From Planctomycetota bacterium (GTDB lineage Bacteria; Planctomycetota; SZUA-567; H5-PLA8): a stretch of DNA of 64,000 nt. The position numbers were made by a program, and so were the translations under genes. Numbering within the stretch: the first letter of the stretch is position 1; each line of letters begins with the position of its first letter. The notes under the pieces were generated by a model, which was not told the origin of the DNA, searched no databases, and saw only the letters and a list, made by a program, of their open reading frames with translations. Shown here piece after piece: positions 60,899-64,000 of this stretch. Location: NCBI GenBank assembly GCA_023150555.1, contig JAKLKQ010000011.1, forward strand, positions 1 to 64,000, read 5' to 3'.

Positions 60899-62398
60899 TT
60901 ACAAACGGACGCAGACGGCCTTGTGCTCGGTGTAGTTCTTCAGGACCTCGTGGCCCATCTCGCGGCCCCAGCCGCTCTCCTTGTAGCCGCCGAACGGCAG
61001 GGCGGCGTCGAAGATGTTGAAGCAGTTGATCCAGACCGTGCCGGCGCGGATCGCGGCGGCGACGCGGTGGGCCTTCGAGACGTCGCGCGTCCAGACGGCG
61101 GCGGCCAGGCCGTAGTTCGTATTGTTGGCATCGCGCACCAGCTGCTCGGGATCGCTGAACGGGATCGCGGCCACCACCGGCCCGAAGATCTCCTCGCGCA
61201 CGACCTTCATCTCGGGGCGCGTGTCGACCAGCACCGTGGGCTGCACGAAGTAGCCCTTGCCGCCCGGCGACCCGCCGCCGCAGACAGCCTTGGCGCCTTC
61301 CTTGCGCCCCGCGTCCAGGAACCCCGTGACGCGCTCGAACTGCTCGCTGCTCACCAGCGGGCCCATGTCCGTGTCGAGGTTCAGGCCGGGGCCGAGTTTG
61401 ATCTTCTTCGCCGCCGCGGCCACGCCGTCGACGACCTTGTCGAAGACGCCCTTCTCGACGAACAGCCGCGAGCCCGCGCAGCAGCACTGCCCGTGGTTGA
61501 AGAAGATCGCCGAGGCCGCGCCGGGGATGGCGGTCTCCAGGTCGGCGTCGGCATAGACGATGTTGGGCGACTTACCGCCCAACTCCAGGCTCACCTTCTT
61601 CAGGTTGCCCGCGGCGGCCTTGACGATCAGCTTGCCGACCTCGGTACTGCCGGTGAAAGCGACCTTATCGACGCCGGGGTGCGCGGCCAGCGGCGCGCCG
61701 GCGGTCTCGCCGAAGCCCGTCACGACGTTCACGACGCCGTCGGGGAAGCCGGCCTCGCAGACCAGATCGCCCAGGCGCAGGGCGCTCAGCGGCGTCTGCT
61801 CGGCGGGCTTCAGAACGATCGTACAGCCGGCGGCCAGCGCGGGGCCCAGCTTCCACGCGGCCATCAGCAGCGGGAAGTTCCACGGGATGATCTGGCCCAC
61901 GACGCCGACGGGTTCGCGCAGCGTGTACGCCAGAAACTTCTCTCCGGGCGCGTACGGCACGCTGATGGGAATGGTGTCGCCTTCGATCTTCGTCGCCCAG
62001 CCGGCCATGTAGCGCAGCAGGTCGACGGACAGCGGCACGTCGGCCACGCGCGCGACCGCGACGGGTTTGCCGTTGTCGAGGCTCTCGAGCTGCGCGAATT
62101 CCTCGAGGTGCGCCTCGAGCAGGTCGGCGAGCTTCCAGACCAGCTTGCCGCGTTCGCTGACGGTCATCGCCGGCCACGGACCGGACTCAAAGGCCTTGCG
62201 CGCGGCCGCGACGGCGGCGTCGACGTCCTCTTTCTGGCCGTCGGCGCAGCGCGCCAGGACGTCGCCGGTGGCGGGGTTGAAGACGTCGAAGGCCTTGCCC
62301 GCCTTGGGCGCAACCCAGCGGCCTCCGATCAAAAGTTGGTGCGTTCTGGCGATGAACTTCGACACGGCCGGCGCGATATCAACGGTCTGGGTAGCCAT
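60899..62398 (-). CDS. Aldehyde dehydrogenase
   Basis: A 499-residue NAD(P)-dependent enzyme of the retinal/betaine-aldehyde type. IIPWNFPLLMAAWK and LKPAEQTPLSAL bind the cofactor, FTGSTEVGK lies in the Rossmann fold, LELGGKSPNIVYADAD carries the general-base Glu and NHGQCCCAGSR the catalytic Cys. The substrate is not predictable. The ATG at 62398 has GGAGG upstream; the frame runs 18 codons further without a better site. It diverges from the corrinoid protein gene, so an aldehyde from a methylotrophic or amine route is possible. Confidence 0.92.
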   Translation of the reverse strand: MATQTVDIAPAVSKFIARTHQLLIGGRWVAPKAGKAFDVFNPATGDVLARCADGQKEDVDAAVAAARKAFESGPWPAMTVSERGKLVWKLADLLEAHLEEFAQLESLDNGKPVAVARVADVPLSVDLLRYMAGWATKIEGDTIPISVPYAPGEKFLAYTLREPVGVVGQIIPWNFPLLMAAWKLGPALAAGCTIVLKPAEQTPLSALRLGDLVCEAGFPDGVVNVVTGFGETAGAPLAAHPGVDKVAFTGSTEVGKLIVKAAAGNLKKVSLELGGKSPNIVYADADLETAIPGAASAIFFNHGQCCCAGSRLFVEKGVFDKVVDGVAAAAKKIKLGPGLNLDTDMGPLVSSEQFERVTGFLDAGRKEGAKAVCGGGSPGGKGYFVQPTVLVDTRPEMKVVREEIFGPVVAAIPFSDPEQLVRDANNTNYGLAAAVWTRDVSKAHRVAAAIRAGTVWINCFNIFDAALPFGGYKESGWGREMGHEVLKNYTEHKAVCVRL

Positions 62399-62690
62399 CT
62401 CGATCCCTCCCACTAGGGTTGACGCGTGACGGCGGCAGGTGTTCAACGACACCCGTAGCCTAGTCTTACATCGATGCCGGTCAACCGCCTGCCCGGCGCC
62501 ACCTCCTTTTATAAGTACGTCTCTGGCCCCACCCTTGGACCCGCCGGAAATCCTTTAGCCGGACCTATGAATTCGTTGGACAAGCGCCCCACTACGGTGT
62601 ATCAATATAAGTGCATAAATTTATCCTGTTAACAGAGCCGCCTGGCAGACGGCTCCGCGCCCGGAGACCCAAATCGGAGGAGGCCCTACC

Positions 62691-63332
62691 GTGAGCGCAG
62701 AAGAGATCTTCGAAAAACTGAAGAAGAGCGTCATCGGCGGAAAGCGCAAGGACGTAGCTGCACTGTGCACGGAGGGCAAGGGCGCCGGAATCGCGGGCAA
62801 AGATCTCCTCACCAAGGGCCTGCTGCCGGGCATGGAGGAAGTCGGCCGGCGCTTCCGCTGCGAAGAATTCTACATTCCCGAAGTGCTGGTCGCGGCGCGC
62901 GCGATGCACGCCGGCCTGGAAATCCTGCGCGACGAACTGGAAAAGCAGCCCGCGGCGCAGGTCGGCAAGGTGGTCATCGGCACCGTCGAAGGCGACCTGC
63001 ACGACATCGGCAAGAACCTGGTCGCGATGATGTTCACCGGCGCGGGCTTCGAGGTCGTCGACCTGGGCATCGACGTTCCGGCCAACCGCTTCGTCGAGGC
63101 GGCGAAGGAACGCGGCGCGCAGGCCGTCGCCATGTCGGCCCTGCTTACGACCACGATGGTCAACATGGAGAAGGTGGTGGCCGAGCTGCGCAAGGCCCAG
63201 TTCAAGGGCAAGATCATCATCGGCGGCGCGCCGGTAACCAAGGAGTTCGCCGACAAGATCGGCGCCGACCTGTACGCGGCGGACGCGTCCGAGGGCGCGG
63301 AATCGCTGCGCGCAGCGATGGCGGCCGCCTGA
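62691..63332 (+). CDS. Corrinoid (B12-binding) methyltransferase protein, MtbC-like
   Basis: A 213-residue protein with a helical cap (about 1-85) and a B12-binding Rossmann domain containing GDLHDIGKN (the D-x-H-x-x-G lower cobalt ligand), later SALLTTTM and IIIGGAPVT. Such proteins shuttle methyl groups between a substrate-specific methyltransferase and a folate or thiol acceptor. The start is GTG, with GGAGGAGG 7 bases upstream. The matching methyltransferase is not in the window and may follow the next gene. Confidence 0.92.
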   Translation: MSAEEIFEKLKKSVIGGKRKDVAALCTEGKGAGIAGKDLLTKGLLPGMEEVGRRFRCEEFYIPEVLVAARAMHAGLEILRDELEKQPAAQVGKVVIGTVEGDLHDIGKNLVAMMFTGAGFEVVDLGIDVPANRFVEAAKERGAQAVAMSALLTTTMVNMEKVVAELRKAQFKGKIIIGGAPVTKEFADKIGADLYAADASEGAESLRAAMAAA

Positions 63333-63343
63333 GAGAACGACGT

Positions 63344-64000
63344 ATGGGCCGATTGCGGCTGCTCGCCTGCGAGGTCTTCAAGCGCGAGTTCGACGCGGTG
63401 TTGGCGGGGAGCGACCGCGACATCGAGGTCACCTACGTCGCGCAGGGGCTGCATGACGAGCGCGCCGGAACCATGGCCCAGCACCTGCAGGGCCACATCG
63501 ACGCGTGCAAGCCCGGCGAATACTGCGCCATCCTGCTGGGCTACGGTCTGTGCAACAACGGCATCGCGGGCCTGCGCGCGCGCCACACGCCCCTGGTGGT
63601 CGCGCGCGCCCACGACTGCATCACCTGGTTCCTGGGCAGCCGCGAACGCTACGACAAAATCTTCAAGGAAGCGCCCGGTTCGTACTACCTCACCAGCGGC
63701 TGGATCGAGACCGCGCGCCGCAGCCTGGAAAGCCTCCCCACCCGCCTCAGCGGCGCCGACACGAAGTCCGACACCTATTTGGATTTCGTGAAACGTTTCG
63801 GCGAAGACAACGCACAGTTCCTGATGGAAACCATGGGCGCCTGGAAGAAGAAGTACGGCCGCATGGTCTTCATCAACCTGAAGGTTGGCGACACCGAACG
63901 CTACCGCGATTACGCGAAGGAACAGGCCTCCGAGCGCGAGATGGAGTACCAGGAACTCGCCGGCAGCCTGCGCCTGTTCGGCGGGCTCGTCGACGGGCCG
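63344..64000 (+). CDS. DUF1638 protein, cut by the window edge
   Basis: The frame from the ATG at 63344 runs open to the last base, giving 219 codons without a stop. It shows the DUF1638 start MGRLRLLACEVFKREF, the Cys-containing ILLGYGLCNNGIAGL and VARAHDCITWFLGSRERY. DUF1638 proteins are usual neighbours of corrinoid proteins and their methyltransferases; their biochemical role is unclear. It starts 11 bases after the corrinoid gene stop. Confidence 0.85.
   Translation, partial: MGRLRLLACEVFKREFDAVLAGSDRDIEVTYVAQGLHDERAGTMAQHLQGHIDACKPGEYCAILLGYGLCNNGIAGLRARHTPLVVARAHDCITWFLGSRERYDKIFKEAPGSYYLTSGWIETARRSLESLPTRLSGADTKSDTYLDFVKRFGEDNAQFLMETMGAWKKKYGRMVFINLKVGDTERYRDYAKEQASEREMEYQELAGSLRLFGGLVDGP

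Noticed and set aside
62399..62690. Possible cobalamin riboswitch before the corrinoid protein gene
   Set aside because: The leader is short and I could not find the conserved B12-box; the strong ribosome site is fully explained without it.

Overview
The window is about 64 kb of high-GC bacterial chromosome. The gene style suggests Planctomycetota or a related PVC-group lineage, but this is inference because no rRNA or marker gene is present. The clues are an ECF sigma factor with a membrane-anchored C-terminal extension, many large secreted beta-propeller, beta-helix and LamG proteins, a GspK-like giant pseudopilin, and paired Gfo/Idh oxidoreductases. The long open frames on both strands are mostly a side effect of base composition. 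I kept the frames that have family motifs, ribosome binding sites and sensible neighbours.

Bases 1-12592 look like an integrated phage-derived or satellite-like element. It abuts the 3' end of a tRNA-Lys(UUU) gene (12593-12665), next to its tyrosine integrase, and every gene reads leftward. From the tRNA inward come the integrase, a two-gene low-GC membrane-protein cassette, a hypothetical gene, an S24/LexA-type regulator with Cys in place of the catalytic Ser, and three palindromes that look like operators. Then come a prohead-protease/major-capsid fusion, a second prohead-protease-like gene, a degenerate HAD-like protein, a zinc-ribbon protein, an intact HAD phosphatase, small hypotheticals, and a D5/P4-type SF3 helicase. 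Downstream of the helicase, bases 252-518 carry about a dozen copies of an 8-bp iteron-like motif, a candidate replication origin. No terminase, portal or tail gene is visible. The left end of the element lies outside the window.

Bases 12763-18521 hold a MacAB/Lol-like ABC export operon: Cys-rich exported protein, membrane fusion protein, ATPase, two FtsX-type permeases and an OB-fold-like lipoprotein. From 18661 to 32864 follow housekeeping and metabolic genes: a metallophosphoesterase, two Gfo/Idh oxidoreductases, a KamA-like radical SAM enzyme with an aminotransferase, an RNase HII-like protein, a SUKH/SMI1 protein, QueA, an ammonium transporter behind a sigma-54-like promoter, and a divergent AraC regulator/PhyH dioxygenase pair.

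Bases 32939-36784 form a glycan-type operon: a deacetylase-glycosyltransferase fusion, a hexapeptide acyltransferase and a sugar epimerase. Bases 36882-60855 are dominated by exported proteins: the membrane-tethered ECF sigma, a 1025-aa NHL protein, a zinc-ribbon/TM/LamG protein, two large Kelch paralogues around a 1880-aa pseudopilin-like protein and a flavin halogenase, and a beta-helix protein. The window ends with an aldehyde dehydrogenase diverging from a corrinoid protein and a DUF1638 gene cut by the window edge.

The intergenic spaces at 24.9, 27.5-28.0 and 42.1-42.4 kb carry copies of one dispersed repeat family, and one copy contains a nested cruciform-forming palindrome.
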